Source: Microbacterium sp. GCS4 (GTDB taxonomy: Bacteria > Actinomycetota > Actinomycetes > Actinomycetales > Microbacteriaceae). Taken from it: 64,000 nt of DNA. The translations under genes and the position numbers were made by a program. The stretch is from assembly GCF_001262495.1 (NCBI RefSeq), contig NZ_LGYE01000001.1:620001-684000 (forward strand), in the 5' to 3' direction. Positions 8,205-17,245 of this stretch are shown piece by piece. The notes under the pieces were generated by a model, which saw only the letters and a list, made by a program, of their open reading frames with translations, did no database searches and was not told the origin of the DNA. Within the stretch, counting starts at the first letter, position 1. Each line of letters starts with the position of its first letter.

Positions 8205-9094
8205 CGCGCGACCTCCGGCATGTTCATGGCGCTCTTCAGATCGGCACCGCGCCTCTCGACGACGCCGACGAGCGTGCCGTCCTCGTCGATCGCGGCCGCG
8301 TGCGCGCCCTCGAGGCGCGACGCCTGGTCGTTCAGACGCTTGCCGTGTCGGAGGTCGCGGGCCTCCTCCGCGGTCACGTGCAGAACGTCGAGAACGCGGG
8401 CGGCCGCCGCGGCGGGTGTCATCGGGGTGGCGTCCGCGAGATCGTCGACGCTCACGGCATCCGCGACATCGAAGTCCCCCACGCGGGTCCGGCGCAGCGC
8501 CGTCAGGTGGCCGCCGACGCCGAGACCTGCACCGAGATCGCGGGCGAGCGAGCGGATGTACGTGCCGGAGGAGCAGCCGACGACCGCGTCGAGGTCGATC
8601 GCTCCGTCTCCCACGCGCCGGTCGAGGAGGTCGAAGCGCGACACGGTGACCTCGCGTGCCGCGAGCACCACCTCCTCGCCCGCGCGCACGCGGTCATAGG
8701 CGCGGCGTCCGTCGACCTTGATCGCCGACACCGAGCTCGGCACCTGCGAGATCCGTCCCGTGAGGGCTCGGACGCCCTCGTCGATGCCCTCTGCCGTCAC
8801 CGCCGCGAGGTCGTCGGCGTCTGCGCGCGCAAGGATCTCCCCCTCGGCGTCGTCGGTGGACGTGGTGATGCCGAGACGGATGACCGCCTCGTAGGTCTTG
8901 TCGGCGCCGACGATGTACGTGAGCAGGCGCGTCGCCCCCTCGATGCCGATCACGAGCAACCCGGTCGCCATGGGATCCAGGGTGCCCGCGTGGCCGACCT
9001 TGCGCGTGCCGAACGCGCGGCGGACGCGGGCGACGACGTCGTGGCTGGTCAGTCCAGCAGGCTTGTCGACGAGGAGGATGCCGGGCGAGACCAT
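8201..9094 (-). CDS. truB: tRNA pseudouridine(55) synthase
   Basis: Converts U55 in the T-loop of tRNAs to pseudouridine. 297 residues. The N-terminal KPAGLTSHDVV and the catalytic motif HAGTLDPMATG are clear, with the nucleophile Asp40. The C-terminal PUA-like part is typical of the actinobacterial form. ATG 9094 lies exactly 6 bases behind a TAGGCT box and has no Shine-Dalgarno, so the mRNA is probably leaderless. truB usually follows rbfA directly; here mutY and a LuxR gene lie between them. Confidence 0.95.
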   Translation of the reverse strand: MVSPGILLVDKPAGLTSHDVVARVRRAFGTRKVGHAGTLDPMATGLLVIGIEGATRLLTYIVGADKTYEAVIRLGITTSTDDAEGEILARADADDLAAVTAEGIDEGVRALTGRISQVPSSVSAIKVDGRRAYDRVRAGEEVVLAAREVTVSRFDLLDRRVGDGAIDLDAVVGCSSGTYIRSLARDLGAGLGVGGHLTALRRTRVGDFDVADAVSVDDLADATPMTPAAAAARVLDVLHVTAEEARDLRHGKRLNDQASRLEGAHAAAIDEDGTLVGVVERRGADLKSAMNMPEVAR

Positions 9095-9100
9095 CCCCCC

Positions 9101-9106
9101 AGCCTA
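9101..9106 (-). promoter_or_regulatory. -10 box TAGGCT, leaderless truB
   Basis: TAGGCT, then six G residues, then the truB ATG, so transcription should start at or next to the start codon. It is divergent from the mutY promoter 117 bp away. Confidence 0.55.
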
Positions 9107-9222
9107 CGGTGCGGGCCTGCGCTCCACCGCACGCGGCATGCACGTACCGGACGGCTGTCGGCGGCTGAGCGCACCGCGGGTCGTGCCGCGCCACTCGCGC
9201 GGGACGGGAGGAGATTCTCGCC

Positions 9223-9228
9223 TAGGCT
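9223..9228 (+). promoter_or_regulatory. -10 box TAGGCT, leaderless mutY
   Basis: TAGGCT followed by six bases and the mutY GTG. It has the same hexamer and spacing as truB on the other strand. Confidence 0.55.
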
Positions 9229-9234
9229 GTCGGC

Positions 9235-10134
9235 GTGCCCCCGACCTCGCGCCCCGACTCCTCTGGGTTGCCTGCCTTGATCGGATGGTACCGAGCGTCG
9301 GCGCGAGATCTGCCGTGGCGACGCGCCGAGTTCCATGAGGAATTCGGCGCGTGGGGAACGCTCGTCAGCGAGTTCATGCTGCAGCAGACCCCCGTGTCGC
9401 GGGTGCTCCCGCACCTCGAGGCATGGCTCGCCCGCTGGCCGAGCGCCCCCGCTCTCGCCGCGGCCACGCCCGCGGAGGTGCTCCAGCAGTGGTCGAACCT
9501 CGGTTACCCACGACGCGCGCTGTGGCTGCACCGCGCGGCGATCGAGGTCACTGACCGGCACGACGGCGTGGTCCCCCGCGACGTCGAGGCGCTCCTCGCA
9601 CTCTCCGGGATCGGCGACTACACGGCGCGCGCGGTCGCCGCCTTCGCGTACGGCGATCGTCACCCCGTCGTCGACACGAACACCCGACGAGTGCTCGCGC
9701 GGGCGGTCCTCGGCCAGGCGCAGCCCGGCGCACCGTCGCGCAAGGACCTCGAGCTCATGTCGTCGCTCCTGCCGGAGGACGACGACGAGGCGGCGATCTT
9801 CAACGCCGCCGCCATGGAGCTCGGAGCAACCGTGTGCGTGTCGCGGCGCCCTCGCTGCGAGCAGTGCCCCCTGATCGAGTCGTGCGCGTGGGTCGGGGCC
9901 GGGCGTCCCGACACCGGCGACAGCCGCCGCCGTCAGGCGGCATTCGAGGGGTCTGATCGTCAGGCGCGCGGCGCGGCGCTGCGGGTTCTCCGCACAGCCG
10001 CGCCCGAGGCCGTGCCCTTGGTCTCCGTGCTCGCCGACTGGCCGGACGCACTGCAACGCGACCGGGCCATCGACTCGCTCATCGCCGACGGTCTGGCTGA
10101 GGCGGACGGCGAACTGCTCTCGTTGCCGCGCTGA
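9235..10134 (+). CDS. mutY: A/G-specific adenine DNA glycosylase
   Basis: Removes adenine mispaired with 8-oxoguanine, part of the GO repair system. 299 residues with a helix-hairpin-helix (LSGIGDYTA, 123-131). The catalytic Glu46 lies in SEFMLQQT and Asp147 in VVDTNTRRV. The 4Fe-4S ligands Cys201, 208, 211 and 217 have the exact C-x6-C-x2-C-x5-C spacing. The C-terminal region is short compared with the E. coli enzyme, as in other actinobacteria. The GTG start follows a -10 box by six bases. It is the only plus-strand gene inside the minus-strand rbfA-truB block. Confidence 0.95.
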   Translation: MPPTSRPDSSGLPALIGWYRASARDLPWRRAEFHEEFGAWGTLVSEFMLQQTPVSRVLPHLEAWLARWPSAPALAAATPAEVLQQWSNLGYPRRALWLHRAAIEVTDRHDGVVPRDVEALLALSGIGDYTARAVAAFAYGDRHPVVDTNTRRVLARAVLGQAQPGAPSRKDLELMSSLLPEDDDEAAIFNAAAMELGATVCVSRRPRCEQCPLIESCAWVGAGRPDTGDSRRRQAAFEGSDRQARGAALRVLRTAAPEAVPLVSVLADWPDALQRDRAIDSLIADGLAEADGELLSLPR

Positions 10135-10154
10135 CGTGCTCCGGCCTGGGGACC

Positions 10155-12305
10155 TCAGCCGTGCCGCGCGGTCCGATGTCCCAGCAGCACGAGGTCGATG
10201 CGACTCCGCACCCCGAGCTTGGTGAACACGCGACCCAGGTGGACCTCGACCGTGCGGACCGACACGGTCAGCATGCCGGCGATATCGCGATTCGATCCGC
10301 CCTGCACCGCTATCAGTGCGACCTCCAGCTCCCGCGGTGTGAGGAGGCTCTCCCAACGACGGCGCACGGTGGCGAACCGCTCCGCGTCACGCTCGGCGCC
10401 GAGGCCGTCCAGCCGGTCGGCGACCGCGTCCGCCCACGCGGTCGCGCCGGACTCGTCGAAGAGCTGCCAGGCTGCGCGCAGATGAGTCCGCGCGACGTCG
10501 GAGTCTCCGTCGATCAGCGCCCTGGTGCCGAGTGACGACTCCACTCGTGCCCGCTCGAACGGCGAGGCGATCGCGCGGGCGGCGTCCGCGACCTCGGCGG
10601 CTTCATTCCGCCAGATCGGGGCGGAGCTCGTCGCCGCTCTCGTTCTCAGCAGTCGCCCGAGCGCCATGTCGGGTGGTTCGACCAGCTGCCGCGTACGAGG
10701 GGCCGGATCCGCCCCGATCGGCAGGTCCTCGTCGAGCCCCGGCACCGACAGCGCCGTCTGCGGTGAGCCGCGATCGAGCCACAGCCTGAGGCACGACGTG
10801 GCGACATTCGGCTCGCCGGCCAGGTGCGACCGGATCGCGCGATCGACGAGCTGATCCGTGCGCGAGGGGGCGGGCAGGGCAGCGGTGAGCGTGTGGGCGA
10901 ACGGCCCGAGACGTCCGAGGACCGCGAGATCGAGGCGCCGGGCGAGCACGACTCCGAGGCCCGCGAACGGCACCGCGATGGGCAGGGTGAGGGATGCCTC
11001 GCAGAGGCGCGTGCGCGCACGCGCGATATCGCCGCGCCACACGTGCAGCAGCACCTCGATCACGATGCGGTGCGCAGCGATCAGGTCGGTCCGCTCGTAT
11101 CCGGCGATGAACGGATCGATCTGCGGGACGACGCCCGACTCCCCCGTCGCCAGTACCTGCAACCCGCCCTCGACGTCTCCGACGACGGCACGTTGCAGCG
11201 CGCCGAGCACGATGCCGGTGACCGCGCCCGTCCCACTCGCGTCATCGGCCTCCCCTTCGCCGAGCAGCAGCCAGATCAGCGATACGACGGGATCCCGGAG
11301 CCGCCCGTCGGCGTCCGTGCGCTTCGCCCCCTCGCGCAGGACGTCGAGCCATGCCCGCGCTCTCTGTCGATCGCCCCGCTCCGCGCACAGGGCGGCACCG
11401 AACGCCGCTGCGCGGGTCCACGCATGCCAGTCCTCCCCTGTGTCGCTCGGCGGGCGGAGCAGCGCCATGTTCACGTCCGGCACGGTTCCCTGCAGGTGCG
11501 CGTGCGCGACGAGCAATGCCGCGAGTCCGTGCAGTCGGGAGCTGCCCTCGCCGTCGGGGTACATCGGAGCGAGCCATCCCGCTGCCTCAGCCATGCACCC
11601 GGATCCGACCGCGGCGCTCCCCGCGATCAGCCGCACAGGATCCCGGTCCGCCGGATTCGCGTGCGCGGCAGCCTCCGAAGCGAACAGGAGCGCGCGTTCG
11701 GTGTCTCCGGCATCGGCGAGCTCCCGTGCGGCCTGCACGAGCAGACGGGCGGATGCCGGGTCGCTCCGCGCCGAGCTCCGCGCGCGATGCCACGCGGCAG
11801 TGGCGGGCTCACCGGCTGCCCGGAGCGCCTCCGCGAGTCGGCGATGCGCGTCCACGACCATGACGGGGCTGCTCACCGCCACGATCCAGATCGCGAAACG
11901 CTGCTCGACGAACCGGAAGTGCCCGGCGTGCACGCACAGATGCTGCGAGAGCTCGGTCTCGTCGTCGACGCTGCGCTCGCAGGCGGCGAGCACGGGGCCG
12001 ATCCCTTCGTCCAGGCTCAAGGCTGCGATGAGCAGCAATGTCCGTTCCTCCGCGGAGACCGCGACGTCGGCGAAGCGATCGACGATGGTCGGCACGGCGG
12101 GCAGTGGGAGCGGCAGGGGACGCAGGCCTGCGCGCTCCGCGGGATCCAGCAGTCCGGCGACCTCCCGGATCGTGTGCACGTCGCCGTCGAGGCGTTCGGC
12201 GAGACGCGCCGCGACCCACGGTGCACAGGGTAGGTCGTGATCGACCAGGTCCGACAGGATCCGCTCGACGACGACGACCTGCGTCCCCGCACGCACGCTC
12301 GACAC
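10155..12305 (-). CDS. Large LuxR-family transcriptional regulator
   Basis: A 716-residue regulator. Only the C-terminal 65 residues are a confident domain: a GerE/LuxR helix-turn-helix beginning LTPRELEVALIAVQGGSN and containing VRTVEVHLGRVFTKLGV. The rest is alanine- and leucine-rich helical sequence resembling TPR repeats. No Walker A or B motif is visible, so unlike MalT/LAL regulators it lacks a recognisable NTPase. GTG 12305 has GGAGG about 10 bases upstream. It lies 120 bp downstream of rbfA and ends 20 bp from the mutY stop, convergent. The target genes and inducer cannot be inferred. Confidence 0.82.
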   Translation of the reverse strand: MSSVRAGTQVVVVERILSDLVDHDLPCAPWVAARLAERLDGDVHTIREVAGLLDPAERAGLRPLPLPLPAVPTIVDRFADVAVSAEERTLLLIAALSLDEGIGPVLAACERSVDDETELSQHLCVHAGHFRFVEQRFAIWIVAVSSPVMVVDAHRRLAEALRAAGEPATAAWHRARSSARSDPASARLLVQAARELADAGDTERALLFASEAAAHANPADRDPVRLIAGSAAVGSGCMAEAAGWLAPMYPDGEGSSRLHGLAALLVAHAHLQGTVPDVNMALLRPPSDTGEDWHAWTRAAAFGAALCAERGDRQRARAWLDVLREGAKRTDADGRLRDPVVSLIWLLLGEGEADDASGTGAVTGIVLGALQRAVVGDVEGGLQVLATGESGVVPQIDPFIAGYERTDLIAAHRIVIEVLLHVWRGDIARARTRLCEASLTLPIAVPFAGLGVVLARRLDLAVLGRLGPFAHTLTAALPAPSRTDQLVDRAIRSHLAGEPNVATSCLRLWLDRGSPQTALSVPGLDEDLPIGADPAPRTRQLVEPPDMALGRLLRTRAATSSAPIWRNEAAEVADAARAIASPFERARVESSLGTRALIDGDSDVARTHLRAAWQLFDESGATAWADAVADRLDGLGAERDAERFATVRRRWESLLTPRELEVALIAVQGGSNRDIAGMLTVSVRTVEVHLGRVFTKLGVRSRIDLVLLGHRTARHG

Positions 12306-12425
12306 TTACCGCCCCCTCCGGCCGAACCTCCGCTCAGCCCTGTGCCGACGGTAGCAACCGGATACGGCACCTTGTGCGAGATGCCGGAACTTCACATCCG
12401 TGTCGACGGAGAGGTGCGCGGGACG

Positions 12426-12857
12426 TCAGGAGACCGCGTCGTCGTCCTCATGACGGTACGGGTCCGCCTCACCGGCGTGGGACGCCGAAGACGCGAGCTT
12501 CGCGACCTCCGCATCCCGCTCCTGAGCCTCCCGGAGGAGGGCGGTGATGTGGTCGGCGTTCTCGGGCAGCGCATCGGGGATGAACTCCAGCGTCGGGACG
12601 AGACGCGTGCTCAGCTGCCGCCCGACCTCGCTGCGCAGCATCCCCGTCGCGGAGGTGAGCGCGGCACCGCTCGAGAGCCGCTCCTCCTCCGTGCCGAGCA
12701 CCGTGTAGAACACCGAGGCGTGCTGGAGGTCACCGCTCACCCGGACATCCGTGATGGTGACGAAGCCGAGCCGCGGGTCGCGGAGCCCCTTCTCGAGCCG
12801 CTCCGCGAGGATCACACGGATGCGATCAGCGAGTCGGGCCTGTCGTTCTCCAGCCAT
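12426..12857 (-). CDS. rbfA: 30S ribosome-binding factor A
   Basis: Binds free 30S subunits and helps process and mature 16S rRNA. 143 residues. The KH-like fold signature includes RIRVILAERLEKGLRDPRL near the start, followed by LGFVTITDVRVSGDLQHA. The acidic His-containing tail is typical of actinobacterial RbfA. AGGAGAAGG precedes the ATG. It follows infB, separated by a 112-bp gap that holds a long palindrome. Confidence 0.93.
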   Translation of the reverse strand: MAGERQARLADRIRVILAERLEKGLRDPRLGFVTITDVRVSGDLQHASVFYTVLGTEEERLSSGAALTSATGMLRSEVGRQLSTRLVPTLEFIPDALPENADHITALLREAQERDAEVAKLASSASHAGEADPYRHEDDDAVS

Positions 12858-12879
12858 TGTTCCTTCTCCTGAGGCATAG

Positions 12880-12960
12880 CGGTCGTTGAGCGAGCGAAGC
12901 GAGACGAAACGTCCGAAGAGGGCGTTTCGTCTCGTCGCTTCGCTCCTCGCTCAACGACCG
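12880..12960. repeat. Long imperfect palindrome between infB and rbfA
   Basis: The left arm 12880-12911 (CGGTCGTTGAGCGAGCGAAG and on) pairs with the right arm 12923-12960. The right arm has the same sequence with six additional bases in the middle; the loop is 11 bases. Very similar GGTCGTTGAGCGAGCG words are, from memory, dispersed in Microbacteriaceae genomes. It sits inside the translation operon, so it may modulate rbfA expression or mRNA stability. Confidence 0.78.
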
Positions 12961-12969
12961 CGGTGGGGA

Positions 12970-15741
12970 TCAGCCGCGCGGCTTCTCGACCATCTCGGTG
13001 GTCTCGATCTCGTCGCCGATCTGGATGTCGTTGTACTTGCCGAGACCGATACCGGCCTCGTAGTCCGTGCGGACCTCGGTGACGTCGTCCTTGAAGCGAC
13101 GCAGCGACTCGATGGCCAGGCCATCGGCGAGCACGACGCCGTCACGGATGACGCGCGCCTTGGCGTTGCGCGTGATCGTTCCGGAGCGGACGATGACACC
13201 GGCGATGTTGCCGAACTTCGAGGAGCGGAACACCTCGCGGATCTCGGCGACACCCGACTGGACCTCTTCGTACTCCGGCTTGAGCATGCCCTTGAGCGAG
13301 CTCTCGATCTCGTCGATCGCGTTGTAGATGACGGAGTAGAACCGGATGTCCACGCCCTCGCGCTGAGCGCGCTCGCGCGCCTTCGTGTCGGGACGGACGT
13401 TGAAGCCCACGATGATCGCGTTGTCGATCGTCGCGAGGTTCACGTCGGATTCGGTGATCGCACCCACACCGCGGTGGATGATGCGCAGCTGCACCGACTC
13501 GTCGACCTCGATCTTGAGCAGCGACTCCTCGAGCGCCTCGACGGCACCCGAGACGTCACCCTTGATGATGAGGTTGAGCGACTCGACCTTGCCCTCTTCG
13601 AGAGCACGGGTGAAGTCCTCGAGCGAGATGCGCTTGCGGGCCTTGGCCAGCTGGGCGTTGCGCTCGACGGCCTCGCGCTTCTCGGCGATCTGACGGGCCA
13701 TGCGGTCTTCCTCGGTCACGATGAAGACGTCGCCGGCACGCGGCACCGAGTTGAGACCCTGCACCTGCACGGGGCGCGACGGGAAGGCCTCGAGGACCTG
13801 CTCGCCGTTCTCGTCCGCCATCGCACGGACGCGGCCGTACGCCGTACCCGCGACGATCGCGTCGCCGACGCGGAGCGTTCCGGACTGGATGAGCACCGTG
13901 GCGACCGAACCGCGACCCTTGTCGAGCTTCGCCTCGATGGCGACACCGCGAGCTGCCTTGTTCGGGTTGGCCGTGAGGTCGAGTCCGGCGTCGGCCGTGA
14001 GCAGCACAGCGTCCAGGAGGTCCTGGATGCCGGTTCCGGCACGAGCCGAGACGTCGACGAACATGACGTCGCCGCCGTACTCCTCGGCGACCAGACCGTA
14101 CTCGGTGAGCTGCTGACGCACCTTGGCCGGGTTGGCCTCGGGCTTGTCGACCTTATTCACTGCGACCACGATCGGCACGTTCGCCGCCTGAGCGTGGTTC
14201 AGCGCCTCGACCGTCTGCGGCATGATGCCGTCGTCGGCCGCGACCACGAGGATCGCAAGGTCGGTCACCTGCGCACCACGGGCACGCATGGCGGTGAACG
14301 CCTCGTGACCCGGGGTGTCGATGAAGGTGACGGCACGCTCGACGCCCTCGTGCTCGGTCCACACCTGGTAGGCACCGATGTGCTGGGTGATGCCGCCGGC
14401 CTCGCCCTCGATGACGTTGGTCTGACGGATCGCGTCGAGCAGTCGCGTCTTACCGTGGTCGACGTGACCCATGACGGTGACCACCGGAGGACGGATCTCG
14501 AGGTCGTCCTCGCTCTCCGCCTCCAGCTCCGCCTCGAGGTCGAGACCGAAGCCCTCGAGGAGCTCCTTGTCCTCGTCCTCGGGCGAGACCATCTGGATCT
14601 TGTAGCCGAGCTCCTCGCCGAGGACCTCGAACGTCGCCTCGTCCAGCGACTCGGTGGCCGTGGCCATCTCTCCGAGGTTGAAGAGGATGGTGACGAGCGT
14701 TCCGGGCTGGACCGTGTAGCCGGTCAGCGTCTCGATCTTGTCGGCGAAGTCCGCGATGGACGCGCCGCGACGCATGCGGATCGTCTCGCCGTTGCCGCGG
14801 GTGACGTTGACGCCGCCGACGACCGGAGCACTCCGCATCTCGAACTCTTGCCGCTTCGCCCGCCGCGACTTGCGCTGCTTGCTCTTGCCGCCGCCCTTGC
14901 CGAAGGCACCTGCGGTACCGCCGCCGGGGCCGCGACCACGGCCGCCGCCACCGGGACGTCCGGCGAAACCGCCGCCGGGACGAGCACCGGGTCCGCCGGC
15001 ACCGGGTCCGCCAGCGCCGCCGGGACGACCGGGGCCGCCGGGACGCTGCTGGAACGGTGCGCCGGGACGACCGCCCTGGCCGCCGCGAGGGGCGCCGGGA
15101 CGGGGCGAGCCGGGACGCGGAGCGCCGGGACGCGGTGCGCCGGGACGAGGAGCCTGCGGGCGCGGGATGTTGCCGGGCGTCGGGCGCTGGCCCATGCCCT
15201 GCGCCGAGGCGAAGGGGTTGTTGCCGGGACGGGGTCCGGTCGGGCGCTGGCCCATGCCCTGGTTCGAGGCGAAGGGGTTGTTGCCGGGACGGGGGGCGCC
15301 GGGCTTCGGCGCGCTGTCTCCAGCGGGCTTGGACCCGCCTTCAGCGCCGGGCTTCGGGGCACCGTCGGACGACTTCGGGGCAGCGGGTCCCGGCTTGGCC
15401 GCAGCCGGGCCGGGGGTCGCCGCAGGAGCCTCCGCCGGGGCTGCGGGAGCCTCGGGGGCCGGGGCCGGCTTGGGGCCGGGCTTCGGACCGGGGGTCGGCG
15501 CCGCGCTCTTGGCAGCAGCCGGCTTCGCCGCAGCGGGCTTGGCGGCGGGAGCCGCCTCACCCGAGGACTTCAGCGAGGGGTCGGCCTCGATCGCCGCACG
15601 CAGCTTGCGCGCCACCGGCGGTTCGATGGTCGAAGAGGGGCTCTTGACGAACTCTCCGAGTTCCTTGAGCTTCGCAAGTGCGACCTTGCTGTCGACGCCG
15701 AACTCAGCGGCGATCTCATGTACGCGTGGTTTACCAGCCAC
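12970..15741 (-). CDS. infB: Translation initiation factor IF-2
   Basis: GTPase that places initiator tRNA on the 30S subunit and promotes subunit joining. 923 residues. An IF2_N-type domain at 1-52 ([20 protein letters not shown]) is followed by a long Ala/Pro/Gly-rich linker to about residue 290. The G domain has GHVDHGKT at 425-432, then the usual DTPGHE and NKVDK boxes, and domains II-IV follow. The linker contains a near-exact 60-bp duplication. GTG 15741 is preceded by GGAGAATT. It is preceded by ylxR and followed by rbfA, the standard order. Confidence 0.96.
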   Translation of the reverse strand: MAGKPRVHEIAAEFGVDSKVALAKLKELGEFVKSPSSTIEPPVARKLRAAIEADPSLKSSGEAAPAAKPAAAKPAAAKSAAPTPGPKPGPKPAPAPEAPAAPAEAPAATPGPAAAKPGPAAPKSSDGAPKPGAEGGSKPAGDSAPKPGAPRPGNNPFASNQGMGQRPTGPRPGNNPFASAQGMGQRPTPGNIPRPQAPRPGAPRPGAPRPGSPRPGAPRGGQGGRPGAPFQQRPGGPGRPGGAGGPGAGGPGARPGGGFAGRPGGGGRGRGPGGGTAGAFGKGGGKSKQRKSRRAKRQEFEMRSAPVVGGVNVTRGNGETIRMRRGASIADFADKIETLTGYTVQPGTLVTILFNLGEMATATESLDEATFEVLGEELGYKIQMVSPEDEDKELLEGFGLDLEAELEAESEDDLEIRPPVVTVMGHVDHGKTRLLDAIRQTNVIEGEAGGITQHIGAYQVWTEHEGVERAVTFIDTPGHEAFTAMRARGAQVTDLAILVVAADDGIMPQTVEALNHAQAANVPIVVAVNKVDKPEANPAKVRQQLTEYGLVAEEYGGDVMFVDVSARAGTGIQDLLDAVLLTADAGLDLTANPNKAARGVAIEAKLDKGRGSVATVLIQSGTLRVGDAIVAGTAYGRVRAMADENGEQVLEAFPSRPVQVQGLNSVPRAGDVFIVTEEDRMARQIAEKREAVERNAQLAKARKRISLEDFTRALEEGKVESLNLIIKGDVSGAVEALEESLLKIEVDESVQLRIIHRGVGAITESDVNLATIDNAIIVGFNVRPDTKARERAQREGVDIRFYSVIYNAIDEIESSLKGMLKPEYEEVQSGVAEIREVFRSSKFGNIAGVIVRSGTITRNAKARVIRDGVVLADGLAIESLRRFKDDVTEVRTDYEAGIGLGKYNDIQIGDEIETTEMVEKPRG
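15181..15292 (-). repeat. 60-bp-period duplication in the infB linker
   Basis: Two copies starting at 15181 and 15241 are identical over about 52 bases apart from three changes. They encode repeated [15 protein letters not shown] units in the disordered linker, so the copy number may vary between strains. Confidence 0.75.
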
Positions 15742-15800
15742 AATTCTCCTGTCTGGGTCGGTCTGCCCAGACAGGGCAGACCACTAGTCGCGGACGGGTC

Positions 15801-16076
15801 TCATTTCGAGCCGTTCACTTTGTTTCCATAGCTGTTCAGCCTTTGTTTCTCGATGGTCTGCGTGTCCAGGGGACCGGACACGCGCAATGCTCGTCCGAAA
15901 GCACGTCGCCGCAGCGCGGCATCCATGCATTCCTGCGTCGGATGCAGCCACGCGCCCCTTCCCGGCAGGACGGCATGCTCATCGATGATGAGGACGTCGT
16001 TCTGGGACACCACCCTGAGAAGGGCGGAGCGGGAAGCACGCGTGCGACAGCCGACGCACGTTCGTACGGGTTCCAT
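15801..16076 (-). CDS. ylxR: YlxR (RnpM-type, DUF448) RNA-binding protein
   Basis: A 91-residue basic protein of the YlxR family, found between nusA and infB in most Gram-positives. It is reported to bind RNA and, in Bacillus-type species, RNase P. The family signature starts RTCVGCR near residue 5 and continues with PGRGAWLHP. 59 bp separate it from infB. It probably belongs to the nusA-infB transcript, although a strong hairpin lies ahead of it. Confidence 0.9.
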   Translation of the reverse strand: MEPVRTCVGCRTRASRSALLRVVSQNDVLIIDEHAVLPGRGAWLHPTQECMDAALRRRAFGRALRVSGPLDTQTIEKQRLNSYGNKVNGSK

Positions 16077-16092
16077 CTTACACCTGCGTTCC

Positions 16093-16125
16093 CACCCGAC
16101 TCGCGCCGGCGGGGCGAGTCGGGTG
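16093..16125 (-). terminator. Perfect hairpin between nusA and ylxR
   Basis: A 12-bp perfect stem (16093-16104 with 16114-16125) around a 9-base GC-rich loop, 10 bp past the nusA stop. No U-run follows on the minus strand. It could be a partial terminator, an attenuation point or an mRNA processing/stability element inside the operon. Confidence 0.55.
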
Positions 16126-16135
16126 TCGGAATGGG

Positions 16136-17119
16136 TCAGTCCAGGACGCTGTCGGGCTGGATGTCGATCTTCGCGCCCGTCAGCTTGGCGGCGAGTCGGG
16201 CGTTCTGCCCCTCCTTGCCGATCGCGAGCGAGAGCTGGTAGTCGGGCACGAGGGCGCGAACGGCCTTGGTGCCCGCATCCAGGATGAACGAGCTCGTCAC
16301 CTTCGCGGGTGACAGCGCGTTCGCGACGAACGCCGCGAGCTCGGGGTTGTAGTCGACGATGTCGATCTTCTCCCCTGCCAGCTCCTCGGTCACGGCCCGC
16401 ACACGGCGGCCCATCTCCCCGATGCAGGCGCCCTTGGCGTTGATGGAGGGGTCGTTGGCCTTGACCGCGATCTTCGTGCGGTGACCGGCCTCTCGCGCGA
16501 GCGAGACGATCTCCACGAGACCCGCCGCGATCTCGGGCACCTCGAGGGCGAACAGCTTGCGCACCAGGCCCGGATGCGTGCGGGAGACGGTGATCTGCGG
16601 ACCCTTGAGTCCTTTCGCGACGCTCGTGACGTACACGCGCAGGCGCGAGCCGTGCGTGTACTCCTCGCCGGGGACCTGCTCCTCGGGCGGGAGGATCGCC
16701 TCGACCGTACCGAGGTCGACGTGGATCATGCGCGGGTTCGGACCCTGCTGGATCACGCCGGCGACGATGTCGCCTTCCTTGTCCTTGAAGTCGCCCAGAA
16801 CCACGTCGTCGGCGATGTCGCGCAGGCGCTGACTGATCACCTGCTTGGCGGCGAAGGCCGCGATGCGTCCGAAGTCGTCGGGAGTCGCGTCCTCCTCGCC
16901 GATGACGGCGCCTTCGTCGTCCTTCACGGCCTGGAGCACGGCGACGTGCCCGCTGCGGCGATCGAGTTCGACGCGCACGCCCTCGGGCGTCGCGCCGTCG
17001 GCCGAGACATGCTTCGAGTAGGCGGTCAGGATGGCCTGTTCGATGATCGCGACGAGTTCGTCGAAGGGGATCGCCTTCTCCTTCTCGATCCCACGCAGCA
17101 GACTCAGTTCGATATCCAT
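16136..17119 (-). CDS. nusA: Transcription termination/antitermination factor NusA
   Basis: Binds RNA polymerase and controls pausing, termination and antitermination. 327 residues: an N-terminal polymerase-binding domain, an S1 domain (HGSRLRVYVTSVAKG region) and two KH domains containing VKANDPSINAKGACIGEMG and LAIGKEGQNARLAAKLTG. The length is usual for actinobacteria, which lack the acidic C-terminal repeats. AGGGAG lies just ahead of ATG 17119. The rimP gene that usually precedes nusA is absent; a LOG-family gene lies upstream instead. Confidence 0.95.
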   Translation of the reverse strand: MDIELSLLRGIEKEKAIPFDELVAIIEQAILTAYSKHVSADGATPEGVRVELDRRSGHVAVLQAVKDDEGAVIGEEDATPDDFGRIAAFAAKQVISQRLRDIADDVVLGDFKDKEGDIVAGVIQQGPNPRMIHVDLGTVEAILPPEEQVPGEEYTHGSRLRVYVTSVAKGLKGPQITVSRTHPGLVRKLFALEVPEIAAGLVEIVSLAREAGHRTKIAVKANDPSINAKGACIGEMGRRVRAVTEELAGEKIDIVDYNPELAAFVANALSPAKVTSSFILDAGTKAVRALVPDYQLSLAIGKEGQNARLAAKLTGAKIDIQPDSVLD

Positions 17120-17245
17120 GACGGCTCCCTATTCAGCTCTCGTCGCGCCGGTTCGCACGCGCGACATCCGTACAACGATACCGTGTGCCCGCATCCTCGT
17201 GCCACGACGGCGGCGACGGACGCGGAGCGGATGCCGCAGGGGCGC

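Noticed and set aside
12880..12960. Terminal inverted repeats of an insertion sequence
   Set aside because: The arms are separated by only 11 bases and no transposase gene lies between or beside them.
12886..15831. 981-codon plus-strand frame opposite infB
   Set aside because: Antisense shadow of infB with simple leucine/arginine/valine composition.
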